Assembly (NCBI RefSeq): GCF_017355985.1
Contig: NZ_JAFIQU010000007.1
Coordinates: forward strand, 124,001-188,000
Length of the DNA stretch: 64,000 nucleotides
Reading direction: 5' to 3'
Origin: Arenibaculum pallidiluteum
Lineage (GTDB): Bacteria > Pseudomonadota > Alphaproteobacteria > Azospirillales > Azospirillaceae
The translations under genes and the position numbers were made by a program. The notes under the pieces were generated by a model. The model did not search any database, was not told the DNA's origin, and was given only the letters and a program-made list of their open reading frames with translations. Below, piece by piece: positions 40,901 through 48,214 of the stretch (position 1 is its first letter; each line of letters begins with the position of its first letter).

Positions 40901-41334
40901 CCGGCCTCGTCGCGCAGCGGCGAGTAGGAGAAGGTGAACCACGCCTCCTCGGGCCGGCCGTTGCGCTCGAGCCGGAAAGGCAGGTTCTCGTGGTAGATGG
41001 TCTCGCCCTCGAGGGTACGGCCGATCAGCGGGGAGAGCTGGTCCCAGATCTCGGGCCAGACCTCGCGGATCGGCCGGCCAAGGGCCCCGGGGTGCTTGGC
41101 GCCGACGATGGGCACGCAGGCGTCGTTGTAGAGATAGGGCAGGTCGGGAAGCCAAGTCACGAACATCGGAAAGCGCGACCCGAGCATCAGCCCGATGGCA
41201 GTGCGCAGGGCGGCTGGCCACTTCCCGGGCGGGCCGAGCGCGCTCGCCGACCAGTCATGCGCGCGGATCCGCTCGCCCATCGATCCGCCGCCCGACAGGA
41301 ACGCGAGGTCCCCTTCGGGCATCGTGACGCTCAT
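37930..41334 (-). CDS. Large hybrid PAS/GAF sensor histidine kinase with receiver domain
   Basis: A soluble multidomain kinase of about 1134 residues. In order: a PAS-like domain (FPMFVTWLPDLPYLYNDACV), a GAF-type domain near 190-340 (PVVIDDVTDDPRTAGAG), PAS domains near 365-480, 490-620 and 640-760, and a HisKA domain with phospho-acceptor His in TGGVAHDFNNLLQALAG. The HATPase domain has VNLAVNARDAM and GSGLGLAQVYG. The C-terminal receiver has VLLVEDDPVVA and FSDVVMPG. There is no membrane segment, so it senses a cytoplasmic signal. A GTG at 41373 would add 13 residues. No partner regulator gene lies adjacent. A 15-bp duplication encodes EMGASEMGAG in the HATPase region. Confidence 0.9.
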   Translation of the reverse strand: MSVTMPEGDLAFLSGGGSMGERIRAHDWSASALGPPGKWPAALRTAIGLMLGSRFPMFVTWLPDLPYLYNDACVPIVGAKHPGALGRPIREVWPEIWDQLSPLIGRTLEGETIYHENLPFRLERNGRPEEAWFTFSYSPLRDEAGQIRGMLSVAVETTGAVTAEQWQRFRLELAERLGDLVEPRAVMAAAAEMLGRHLRAAQVAYVEVDPAGTGTAGGNDEFVTIEGDWNDGSIPSNAGRHRLHDFGGPLIGALRVGSPVVIDDVTDDPRTAGAGVLASFQRVSVRALLTLPLVKAGRLAAILAVHDRRPRAWSEAEVELAADVAERTWSAVLRARAERGLRESEERLRLAAQAAEIGTWDLDLVAGRGHWDAAALRIGGMESFGATYTRDDWIELVHPEDRLRVRAAFEASLAPGGPPYEVEFRGARPASDGGERWLVSHGAVHRDGRDGRPVRATGIVRDVTRAKRDEAALRTSEARLATLIRSAPVGIVVAEAPSGRITLSNDRVAQVWGRTPPPTESIADYDDYKGFHPDDGRPYRPEEWPLARAIAAGETVEAEEIAFERADGSRGIMSVNAAPIRDGEGRITSAVVVFEDITAQKRTEAALRDLNATLERRVEERTRERDRVWHAARDLMCVARGDSTLLSVNPAWERLLGWRAEDLVGRRAVEFKHPDDDLRTRAELEHLAAGHPTLNFEDRYRHRDGSWRWISWACEPEGDLLYCVGRDVTAEKAAAEALRASEEQLRQAQKMEAVGQLTGGVAHDFNNLLQALAGCLRMIERRAPAPEVRSLVDAGRQAVDRGAKLVQQLMAFARRQALRPEPVDLRDRVLGMSELLSRALRGNIEVETEFAPGLWPVLVDPTQFELAVINLAVNARDAMPKGGRLRVEAANRPAAPDAAGGPERAGEMGASEMGAGDMVAVTVSDTGIGMTPEVLARAFEPFFTTKGVGEGSGLGLAQVYGFARQAGGSVILDSVPGAGTRVTLLLPRSLEAVTSPAPDGPPLPDRTSPGARVLLVEDDPVVASTVAAALEDAGYEVARVATADEAVPLLSSRARIDVLFSDVVMPGRLSGVDLMREARRLRPGLPTVLTTGYSEEVAKATGVRVLTKPYRVGDLIRTLEAAMAAARAAAEGPR
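38591..38620. repeat. 15-bp direct repeat inside the hybrid kinase gene
   Basis: Two units, GCCCCCATTTCGCTC and GCCCCCATTTCGCCG, in frame on the minus strand, encode the duplicated GEMGA/SEMGA. It sits in a variable loop of the ATPase domain. Confidence 0.6.
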
Positions 41335-41531
41335 GCTCGGCCCCGGAACTCCAATCCCTGCGCACTTTTGCACGGAGCGTCCACGGACGGGAAGGGCCGG
41401 ATTCCGGCGCCGGCCCGCCCTTTCACGGCGGCACGCCTTCGGGCTATCCTTCGCCGCGTCGGGCGCGCCGGCGCCGCGAGGGGCGGGCCGCCGGAAGGGA
41501 CAGCCGGCACAACGGTCTCGGGGCCGCGGGA

Positions 41532-42122
41532 ATGGGGCTTTCAGCGCTGGTCGTCCGGGCGGTCATGGCTTTGGCCGCGGTCGCGGCGCTGCGGCGCGTC
41601 CATCCCGCCCTGGGCGTGGCCGGCGCCCCGGTGGTCGCGGCGCTGTGGACGGCCGCAGGGGTCTACTTCCCCGATCTCGACCTTCTGCTGCCCCTGGACC
41701 ACCGCAGCATCCTGACCCACAGCATTCTGCCCGCGCTCGTGCTGGCGCGCCTCGGTGGCAGGCCAGCGGCCGGCGGGCTCGGCGTCGGCACGGGCATCCA
41801 CCTCTCGGCCGACCTGTTCCCCGAGGAATGGACGGGCTTCGCGCTGGTCCAGGTGCCGCTGGCGGGCTCGCTGGACGCGTTCTCGCCCTGGTGGATCCTG
41901 GGGAATGCGGTGCTGGCGACCGTGCTGGGCGTGGCCTGGCTGCGGACCGCGCTTCCGGGCGCGGCGATGGGCCGCGCGTTCCATCTCGGCATTGCCGCCC
42001 TCGCCGGCTGGTATCTCCTGGTCGAGGAGGGAAGCCTGCTGGCGCCGGTGGTCTTCGCGGGCTGCTTCGCGCTGGCCGTCCGGCTGAGCGCGCCGCGCGG
42101 CGCCACCGGCCGGACCGCGTGA
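41532..42122 (+). CDS. YdjM/LexA-like membrane metal-dependent hydrolase (DUF457-like)
   Basis: A 196-residue membrane protein with about five hydrophobic segments. The acidic-histidine motif AGVYFPDLDLLLPLDHRSIL-THS near residues 43-66 and GVGTGIHLSADLFPEEWTGF around 85 are the expected metal-ligand regions of the DUF457/YdjM family of predicted inner-membrane hydrolases. The substrate is unknown. It is divergent from the histidine kinase gene and convergent with the HD-GYP gene. Confidence 0.6.
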   Translation: MGLSALVVRAVMALAAVAALRRVHPALGVAGAPVVAALWTAAGVYFPDLDLLLPLDHRSILTHSILPALVLARLGGRPAAGGLGVGTGIHLSADLFPEEWTGFALVQVPLAGSLDAFSPWWILGNAVLATVLGVAWLRTALPGAAMGRAFHLGIAALAGWYLLVEEGSLLAPVVFAGCFALAVRLSAPRGATGRTA

Positions 42123-42150
42123 CGGGGGCCTGACGGGGCGGCGCGGCGGC

Positions 42151-42897
42151 TCAGGGACTGGCCTGGATCGCGCCCGACCGCGCGGCGGCCTCGCCCTCCT
42201 CCCAGGTCGCCTCGACGTGGCGGTCGAGATCCAGGAACGAGCGGAGCATGCCGGGATCGAACCGGGCGGGCGACATCCTGTGGTCGCCGTCGCGCATGAC
42301 ATCCATCGCCTCCGCATGGGACAGCGCCCGCTTGTAGGGACGGACGTGGCGCAGTGCGTCGTATACGTCGCAGAGCGCGACGAGGCGGGCTTCCGGCGAG
42401 ATCCCGTCGCCGCGCAGCCCGCGCGGATAGCCGCTGCCGTCGAAGGCCTCGTGGTGCTCGGCCGCGATCCGGGCGGCGAGGTCCAGCGTCGCGTCGCCGG
42501 ATCCGCCGAGGATCCGCGCCCCCAGGATCGTGTGGGCGCGGAGCACGCCCCATTCGCCCCGCGTCGGCTCGCCGGGGTTCAGAAGCACGGCGTCCGGGAT
42601 CGCCAGCTTGCCGATGTCGTGGACTCCGGCCGCCCGGCCGATCAGCTCGACCCGCTCAGAGGGCAGCCCGCGGGCCTCGGCCAGCAGCATGGAAAGACGC
42701 GCGACGCCCTCCTCGTGGGCGGCGAGGCCGCGGCCCGGCGTCAGCGGGTCGCGGGCGCGAACCGCCATGCGCAGGCAGTCCAGCGCCATGCTGCCGGTCG
42801 AGTTCCCGCGGCTGCCGGCCGTCGAATCGCCATACGCGAACACCACCTGACCAGCACCTTCCGAATCCGTGACCGCAGCCGCCCTGCCATGGCGCAC
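42151..42897 (-). CDS. HD-GYP domain protein (probable cyclic-di-GMP phosphodiesterase)
   Basis: A 248-residue protein made almost entirely of an HD-GYP domain. It has the metal-binding HD pair in AAGVHDIGKLAIPDAVLL, then HTILGARIL, HHEAFDGSGYPRGLRGDGIS (the GYP-type motif) and ARLVALCDVYDALRHVRPYK. It should hydrolyse cyclic di-GMP, although HD-GYP members with other substrates exist. No sensor or receiver domain is attached; about 45 N-terminal residues look disordered. The start shown is a GTG and is uncertain; an in-frame ATG at 42789 is an alternative. Confidence 0.87.
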   Translation of the reverse strand: MRHGRAAAVTDSEGAGQVVFAYGDSTAGSRGNSTGSMALDCLRMAVRARDPLTPGRGLAAHEEGVARLSMLLAEARGLPSERVELIGRAAGVHDIGKLAIPDAVLLNPGEPTRGEWGVLRAHTILGARILGGSGDATLDLAARIAAEHHEAFDGSGYPRGLRGDGISPEARLVALCDVYDALRHVRPYKRALSHAEAMDVMRDGDHRMSPARFDPGMLRSFLDLDRHVEATWEEGEAAARSGAIQASP

Positions 42898-43057
42898 CCC
42901 CCGGGCGCGACCCTACCGGCGTTCGAAGGGGGCCTTCCTTGATTCAAGACAAATCCACGTTGCGGCGGCGCTACAAGTCCGGGTCCGCTGGGGCTGGACG
43001 AGACCGCCGGGGCCGGGGCAGGGTGCTGGTCCCAGCCGATGCAGCCGGAGCCTATCC

Positions 43058-43906
43058 ATGCCGAGCTATCCCGCCGCCTACCAGGCCACCCAGGGATCCG
43101 CCCTGGACGTGGACCGGGACTTCTACCGCCGGATCGCCGAGGGCCCGCGCGAGCCCGTCGAGTCCCTGACGGTCCCGATCCGCTCCGGGCGGGCCTGGAC
43201 GGTGCCGGCGGGGCATGTCTTCCGGATCGTCACCATCGAGGGGCCGCAGGTGGCGGACCTGAACATCTGGAACCGCCACAACCCGCGCGAGCGGATGTGG
43301 GCCTCGCGGACCCGGCAGCTCCAGCAGGCCCATGTCAGCACCTTCGACCGGCTGTGGTCGAACCTGCCCTTCCTGCGCCCGCTGGTCACCATCACCGCGG
43401 ACAGCCTGGCCGATTACGGCATCGACGAGCATGGCGGCCGGGTCCACGACCTGCTGGGCACGCGCTGCGATCCCTACGTGAACCGGCTGCTGACCGGCGA
43501 GGACTTCGACTTCCACTGCCACTCGAACCTGGTGCGGGCCGTGGCGCCCTACGGCCTGACCGAGTTCGACGTGCACGACGTGCTGAACGTCTTCCAGGTC
43601 ACGGGGCTGAACGCCGAGGACAGGTATTTCATGAAGGCCTGTCCCGCGAAGAAGGGCGACTTCCTGGAGTTCTTCGCCGAGATCGACCTGCTCTGCGCGC
43701 TGTCCACATGCCCGGGCGGCGATCTCAGCGTGCCGCTCTGGGGTCCCGAGGCGCGCGATCCCATCGATGTCTGCCGCCCCCTGGGCGTCGAGGTTCACAA
43801 GGTCGATCCCGCGCTGCTGAAGGGCTGGACGCCGCCGCCCGTGGCGGCCTATGGCGGCCGGCACGGCATGCGGCTGCAGACGCCGCCCTGGGAGGCGGAG
43901 GGCTGA
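43058..43906 (+). CDS. DUF1989 / urea-carboxylase-associated family protein
   Basis: A 282-residue protein. The core reads VPAGHVFRIVTIEGPQVADL with NIWNRHNPRERMWASRTRQL, and the metal-ligand candidates are in DFHCHSNLVRAVAPYGL and HDVLNVFQVTGLN. It matches the DUF1989 family found next to urea carboxylase genes, though no such genes are here. The biochemical role of this single-gene type is unresolved. A TTGATTCAA palindrome lies at 42939-42947, 111 bases upstream, and might be part of its control region. Confidence 0.8.
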   Translation: MPSYPAAYQATQGSALDVDRDFYRRIAEGPREPVESLTVPIRSGRAWTVPAGHVFRIVTIEGPQVADLNIWNRHNPRERMWASRTRQLQQAHVSTFDRLWSNLPFLRPLVTITADSLADYGIDEHGGRVHDLLGTRCDPYVNRLLTGEDFDFHCHSNLVRAVAPYGLTEFDVHDVLNVFQVTGLNAEDRYFMKACPAKKGDFLEFFAEIDLLCALSTCPGGDLSVPLWGPEARDPIDVCRPLGVEVHKVDPALLKGWTPPPVAAYGGRHGMRLQTPPWEAEG

Positions 43907-43947
43907 GCCCGAGGCTCTCTTTAGCGCTGCGTCCCGGTTCCCGCGCG

Positions 43948-44754
43948 TCAGGCCCATCCGAAGCCGTCGCCGAGGGCGACGGAGACGGTCCCGTCCGGCC
44001 AAGCCGTGTCCTCGGCCGGCACCGTGGTCTCCAAGGGGGTCTCCAAGGGGGTCTCCAGGGGCGCCACCATGGGGACCTCTGCGGCCATCACTGCGGCCAC
44101 CTGCGGAGCCATCAGCGCGTCGTTGGCGGCCATCCAGCCTTCCACCTGGGCGTAGGCGGCATTGCCGAGATCGAAGGCGGTCCCGCCCGTGGAGACCAGC
44201 CCGACCACCTGGGGACCCAGGCCCTGGTCGTGCCAGATGGGCCCGCCGCTGAAGCCCGGGGACAGGTCGAAGCCGGAGATCCCGAGCGCGCCCACGCCGA
44301 GATCGCCCGTGACCCCGTCGGTGAGGATCAGCGCGCCATCCGCATTGACGGGATAGCCGGCCGCGGCCGCGGGTCCGCCCTGAAAGCCCGGATCGAGCCC
44401 CATGGCCCCGGTCGTCGCGGCGATCGGCGCGTCGAAACCGAGCACCGCCACGTCGTGGGCGGATTCCTGGGCGTCGATGCGGCGATCTCCGTCGGGATCG
44501 ATGGCGAAGAGGTCCAGGGAGGCTGCGGCATGCATGCCGAATGGCGCGGCGCCCTCGGAATAGCCCGGCATCACCGTCACGGCGACGGCAGGGCCCAGCG
44601 TGCCGCTGTAGACGAGATGGGCGGCGGTCAGGACGTCGTTGGGTCCGGCGACCACCCCGCTTCCGGCCGCCATGGTCCCGTCGGCGAAGCGCGAGACCAC
44701 CAGGGCGACGGTCGGCCACGGCGATGCCTGGGTGTCGAGGATTTCGGTGCGCAT
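43948..44754 (-). CDS. Trypsin-like serine protease with an EF-hand-like insert and no signal peptide
   Basis: A 268-residue chymotrypsin-fold protease. The catalytic triad is visible: His46 in VLTAAH, Asp101 in SAHDVAVLGF, Ser169 in SPGFSGGP. A DPDGDRRIDAQE segment at 86-97, between His and Asp, fits a calcium-binding EF-hand loop (acidic at 1, 3, 5 and 12, Ile at 8). No Sec signal is present. A linker of PLET repeats leads to an acidic, Gly/aromatic C-terminus (GTVSVALGDGFGWA) that could serve type I secretion. The PLET repeat is encoded by 12-bp units (44027-44062). No secretion genes are adjacent. Confidence 0.8.
   Translation of the reverse strand: MRTEILDTQASPWPTVALVVSRFADGTMAAGSGVVAGPNDVLTAAHLVYSGTLGPAVAVTVMPGYSEGAAPFGMHAAASLDLFAIDPDGDRRIDAQESAHDVAVLGFDAPIAATTGAMGLDPGFQGGPAAAAGYPVNADGALILTDGVTGDLGVGALGISGFDLSPGFSGGPIWHDQGLGPQVVGLVSTGGTAFDLGNAAYAQVEGWMAANDALMAPQVAAVMAAEVPMVAPLETPLETPLETTVPAEDTAWPDGTVSVALGDGFGWA
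44027..44062. repeat. 12-bp tandem repeat (3 units) in the protease gene
   Basis: Three units of GTCTCCAAGGGG (the third diverged), in frame on the minus strand, encode the PLET repeat between the protease domain and the C-terminal tail. Confidence 0.75.
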
Positions 44755-44857
44755 GCTGGACGGAACAGAGACGCGCGCGATTTATCTCGCAGGCGGATTC
44801 CTCGCGGCGTCGGGACGGGACATGGATGCCCGCACCGCGCGACCCCATCTGGGGTTC

Positions 44858-45043
44858 ATGGACCTGGACCGTCTCTTCGGGCTTGTCGCCAGCCTGGCGC
44901 TGCTGCTGTTCCTGCTGCCGGCCGTTCTGCCCCTCTCCGCAGAGGGGCGGCGGGGCGTCGAGCGGGCCGCCGGATGGCTGGTCGGCGGTGCGCTTGCCGC
45001 AGCCTCGCTCTATGCCGCCGCCTGGTTTGCGGGGATCGTGTGA
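44858..45043 (+). CDS. Small membrane protein, 61 aa
   Basis: Not recognised. Two membrane helices (GLVASLALLLFLLPAVLPLS and WLVGGALAAASLYAAAWFAG) are separated by a charged loop. The start is uncertain: the ATG at 44858 begins directly before the first helix, an ATG at 44822 would add 12 residues. It is divergent from the protease gene, whose start lies 103 bases away. Composition fits a real small gene but conservation cannot be judged. Confidence 0.5.
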   Translation: MDLDRLFGLVASLALLLFLLPAVLPLSAEGRRGVERAAGWLVGGALAAASLYAAAWFAGIV

Positions 45044-45083
45044 GCGGATCCCGCGGCTTCGTTCACGGGTCGCGTGAACGCGC

Positions 45084-45518
45084 TCACGCGACCAGGCAGA
45101 GCACCAGCCACGAGGCCAGCGCCAGGCCGCCCGACAGGACCGCGCCGTCGACATGGGTGGGGAAGGCGGGCGGGGCCAGCAGCACGTCCGATTCCTCGGT
45201 CACGAGGTCGGGCTGCCACCACAGCGGCGTGCGCTCGCTCAGCAGCGCGTCGCCCAGGGCATGCAGCCCGTGCATCAGCGCGAAGACCGCGTAGAGGAGG
45301 ACGCCCGTGCCCAGCAGCAGCGTGACCGGCCCGCCGGATTCGGTGACGACGTCCCGGCCGAACCAGGCGCCGGCCGACTGTGCCAGGGCCGACATCAACA
45401 CGGCGATCACGGCCGGGCCGATGGCGATCCCCAAAAGCGCGCGGCCGTCGATCGCGGGCACCGGCGCCATGTCGGCCGAGGGCTGGTTGAAGGGCTTCGA
45501 GGCGGGACGGGTGTCCAT
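45084..45518 (-). CDS. Hypothetical membrane protein, 144 aa
   Basis: Not recognised. Three hydrophobic segments are visible (ALLGIAIGPAVIAVLMSALA, VTLLLGTGVLLYAVFALMHG and VLSGGLALASWLVLCLVA), with a hydrophilic N-terminus and a loop ending PAFPTHVDGA. The minus-strand ribosome region is weak. It lies between a small convergent membrane gene and the divergent Mug gene. Confidence 0.55.
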   Translation of the reverse strand: MDTRPASKPFNQPSADMAPVPAIDGRALLGIAIGPAVIAVLMSALAQSAGAWFGRDVVTESGGPVTLLLGTGVLLYAVFALMHGLHALGDALLSERTPLWWQPDLVTEESDVLLAPPAFPTHVDGAVLSGGLALASWLVLCLVA

Positions 45519-45588
45519 GAGTGGGTCCTTCGGTCTCTTTTCCGCCCCAAGGATGCCCCGATATGGTTAACGACCGGTTGAGCCTGCG

Positions 45589-46140
45589 ATGATCCTTCCC
45601 GACGTGCTCACGCCCGGCCTGCATCTGGTGCTCTGCGGCACCGCGCCCAGCCGCACCTCCAAAGAGGCCGGCGCCTACTATGCCCGTCCCGGCAACCTGT
45701 TCTGGCCGACGCTGCATCGCGTCGGGCTGACGCCCGTTCTGCTGCGCCCGGCCGAGTATCCCCGCGTGCTGGAATGGGGAATCGGGCTGACGGACGTGAA
45801 CAAGACGGAATGGGGCTCGGATGCCGAGCTGAGCGCTGCCGGCTACGACCCCGCCGGGCTCGTGCGCAAGATCGAGGTCTTTCAACCGGCTGCGCTGGCG
45901 CTGGACAGCAAGAACGCGGCGCGCGCCGTCCTCGGCCGCAGGGTCGAGTACGGCCTGCAGCCCGAGCGCATCGGGCCGACGCGCCTCTACGTGCTGCCCT
46001 CGCCCTCGGGCCGGGCACGCAACCACTGGGACATTCGCCCTTGGGAGGAGGTCGGGGCCTTCGTGGCCGCGCTGCGTGCGGCGACGGCCGGGCTGCCCGG
46101 GGCGAAGACGGAATTCGGACGGAATTCCCGCTTCGGATGA
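45589..46140 (+). CDS. mug: Mismatch-specific uracil/thymine DNA glycosylase
   Basis: A 183-residue enzyme of the MUG/TDG uracil-glycosylase family. The signature CGTAPSRTSKEAGAYYARPG-NLFWPTL near residues 16-42 contains the catalytic-region Asn of the PGN motif, and LPSPSGRARNHWD near 143-155 closes the active site. It excises U (and T) opposite G and etheno adducts, starting base-excision repair. The ATG at 45589 is the only start preserving the strand before the GTAPS loop. Standalone gene. Confidence 0.9.
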   Translation: MILPDVLTPGLHLVLCGTAPSRTSKEAGAYYARPGNLFWPTLHRVGLTPVLLRPAEYPRVLEWGIGLTDVNKTEWGSDAELSAAGYDPAGLVRKIEVFQPAALALDSKNAARAVLGRRVEYGLQPERIGPTRLYVLPSPSGRARNHWDIRPWEEVGAFVAALRAATAGLPGAKTEFGRNSRFG

Positions 46141-46207
46141 TTCCATCGGGCGTGGCCCTGCTCTAGGCTGCGGCGCGGCCGATGGACGGCTTGCGGAAGG
46201 AGACGGC

Positions 46208-46918
46208 GTGGAGATCGGCTACGGCATCGGGCGGCGGGTATCGGCCTGGGCCGTGCATGCCTTCACCGGCAGCGGCGCGGTGCTCGGCTTCCTGGCGCTG
46301 TTCGCGGCGATCGACGGCTATGCGGCGGCCTGCCTGGGCTGGCTCGGGCTTGCGCTGGTGGTCGACGGCATCGACGGAACCCTGGCGCGCAAGGCTTCGG
46401 TCGGCGACGTGCTGCCACAGGTCGACGGCGCGACGCTCGACCTCGTGATCGACTATCTGAACTACGTGGTCGTGCCGGCGGTCTTCCTCTACCGCTTCGG
46501 CCTCTTTCCCGAGGGTTTCGGCCTGGTGGGTGCCGCCTGGGTGCTGCTGACCTCGCTCTACTGCTTCTCGCGCACCGACATGAAGAGCGGCGACGCCTTC
46601 TTCGTGGGCTTCCCGGCGATCTGGAACGTGGTCGCGCTGCATCTATGGCTGCTGGGCTGGGATCCCTGGGCCAATGCGGCGATCGCGCTGGTGCTCGGCG
46701 TGCTGACCTTCACGGACGTGAAGTTCCTGCATCCCTTCCGGGTGCGGCGGCTGATGACCCTGAACATCGCGGCAGCGGCGCTGTGGCTGCTGGGCAGCAC
46801 CGCGCTGGTGCTGACCCATCCCGAGCGGTCGGGATGGGCCCTGGCCGCCTGGGTCGCGGGATCACTGTGGTATGCCGCGGTCTCGGCTTGGAGGACGATG
46901 CGGCACGCCACCCCTTAA
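46208..46918 (+). CDS. pcs: Phosphatidylcholine synthase (CDP-alcohol phosphatidyltransferase family)
   Basis: A 236-residue membrane enzyme. The CDP-alcohol phosphotransferase motif runs from Asp56-Gly57 and Ala60-Arg61 to Gly74, Asp78 and Asp82, within DGIDGTLARKASVGDVLPQV and ATLDLVIDYLNY. About seven membrane segments follow, with an interior SRTDMKSGDAFFVGFPAIWN typical of alphaproteobacterial Pcs. It condenses CDP-diacylglycerol and choline to phosphatidylcholine. The start is GTG 46208 after GGAAGGAGAC. Length fits Pcs (about 240) better than phosphatidylserine synthase. No choline-transport gene is adjacent. Confidence 0.87.
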   Translation: MEIGYGIGRRVSAWAVHAFTGSGAVLGFLALFAAIDGYAAACLGWLGLALVVDGIDGTLARKASVGDVLPQVDGATLDLVIDYLNYVVVPAVFLYRFGLFPEGFGLVGAAWVLLTSLYCFSRTDMKSGDAFFVGFPAIWNVVALHLWLLGWDPWANAAIALVLGVLTFTDVKFLHPFRVRRLMTLNIAAAALWLLGSTALVLTHPERSGWALAAWVAGSLWYAAVSAWRTMRHATP

Positions 46919-47053
46919 GGTTGGAGGCGCCGCTCCCGATGAGCGTGATGTTGTTGTAGGTCCCTGATCAGCCTCTTTCGATAGGCCGTCCATGGGCGCG
47001 GCTCCGGGCTGGGGCGCCGCATCCGCGGCGTGAGGGGTCCCGGCGCGTGCCGC

Positions 47054-48214
47054 TCAGGCGGCAGGCGCCGGCGTGCCTGCCGCCCCGGGCGTCGGCGTGC
47101 CGGCGGCGCCGGGCACGCGCGTGCCGCGGGCGGCCGCCCGGATCAGGCCCGGCATCCGGCGCGAGAGGCCGAGCACCGCCATGGCCGTCCAGGGATTCCG
47201 CAGGGCCGCCGCGGCCAGCCGCGCGCGGGCGACCTGGCCGCGATAGCGCGCTCCATCGGGCGGGGCGAGCCCGGCCAGGTGGGCACCCGCCGCCCGCCAG
47301 GCGGAATCGAGCGCAATGGCCATGCCGTCGCCGCTGAGGCTCGGGATCACGGCGAGCTGGTCGCCCAGGCAGGCGGTTCTTTCGAAGGCCGGGCCCCGCT
47401 GCACGAATCCGTAGGGGATCTCGGCGATGGCGGCCGGCCGCTCCGTGCAGGGCTCGGCGCCCGCCAGCCGCTCCGCGAAGAGCGGCACGGCCCGTCCGAT
47501 CCCGGCCAGCAGCCCCGGCCAGGAACGGCCGAGCGCCAGGTAGACGCCCCGCTCCACGACCAGGCACAGGTTGGCACGTCCCCCGGTCGAGGGCTGCAGC
47601 CCCGCATAGCCCCCGGGGAACAGATGGACCTCCACATGGCCCTCGAGGTTGCGTGCCTGCGACGGGGCGAGCCGCCAGTGCTGCTTGAGGCCGATGAGCC
47701 GCCCGCCGCCGGGCGCCAGGCGGCGGCGTCCGCCGAGGTCGTGCTTGCCGGTCGCCAGCATGGCCGCGGCCGCGCCGATCTCCCGCCCCCCCGAGAGGCG
47801 CAGCACCACGCCTTCCGTCCCCGGCTCCAGGCTGCGGACGGTCGCCCCACGCAGCACGGCGGCCCCACGGGCGGCGGCGGCGGCCAGCAGCGCCTCGTCC
47901 ATCACGCGGCGCGGCAGGCTCAGCGCCGGGAAGGGCAGGGCGACCGCGGCGTCCTGGCGGCCGGCCACGATGCGGGTGCGCTCCACGGGCACGGCGCCCA
48001 GCGCCCCGAGGTCCAGGCCCAGCCGGCGCAGCAGCGCGACCGCCTCGACGCTCACGAACTCGCCGCAAACAGTCTCGTGGGGGCCCGTCGTCCGCTCGAT
48101 CACCAGGACGCGGCGGCCGGCTTCCGCCAGCCAGGCCGCGGCCGCGGCGCCGGCCGGCCCTCCGCCCACGACGGCGATCTCGGCATCGGCCCAGGATGGA
48201 TTCGTCCCCGTCAC
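47054..48214 (-). CDS. FAD-dependent oxidoreductase (geranylgeranyl-reductase-like), type III PKS cluster
   Basis: A 386-residue flavoprotein. The N-terminal dinucleotide fold is AEIAVVGGGPAGAAAAAWLA, and the later FAD motif ACLGDQLAVIPSLSGDGMAI has the conserved GD. The CGEFVSVEAVALLRRLGLDL segment is typical of oxidoreductases that accompany bacterial type III PKS and methyltransferase genes. A role in oxidising or reducing the polyketide product is inferred from that linkage. The Gly/Thr/Pro C-terminus (AAGTPTPGAAGTPAPAA) is a low-complexity tail. It overlaps the end of the methyltransferase gene by four bases, the three minus-strand genes forming one operon. Confidence 0.85.
   Translation of the reverse strand: MTGTNPSWADAEIAVVGGGPAGAAAAAWLAEAGRRVLVIERTTGPHETVCGEFVSVEAVALLRRLGLDLGALGAVPVERTRIVAGRQDAAVALPFPALSLPRRVMDEALLAAAAARGAAVLRGATVRSLEPGTEGVVLRLSGGREIGAAAAMLATGKHDLGGRRRLAPGGGRLIGLKQHWRLAPSQARNLEGHVEVHLFPGGYAGLQPSTGGRANLCLVVERGVYLALGRSWPGLLAGIGRAVPLFAERLAGAEPCTERPAAIAEIPYGFVQRGPAFERTACLGDQLAVIPSLSGDGMAIALDSAWRAAGAHLAGLAPPDGARYRGQVARARLAAAALRNPWTAMAVLGLSRRMPGLIRAAARGTRVPGAAGTPTPGAAGTPAPAA

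Noticed and set aside
46208-46918. Phosphatidylserine or phosphatidylglycerophosphate synthase
   Set aside because: The length, spacing of the CDP-alcohol motif and the SRTDMKSGDAFFVGFPAIWN segment fit phosphatidylcholine synthase better.
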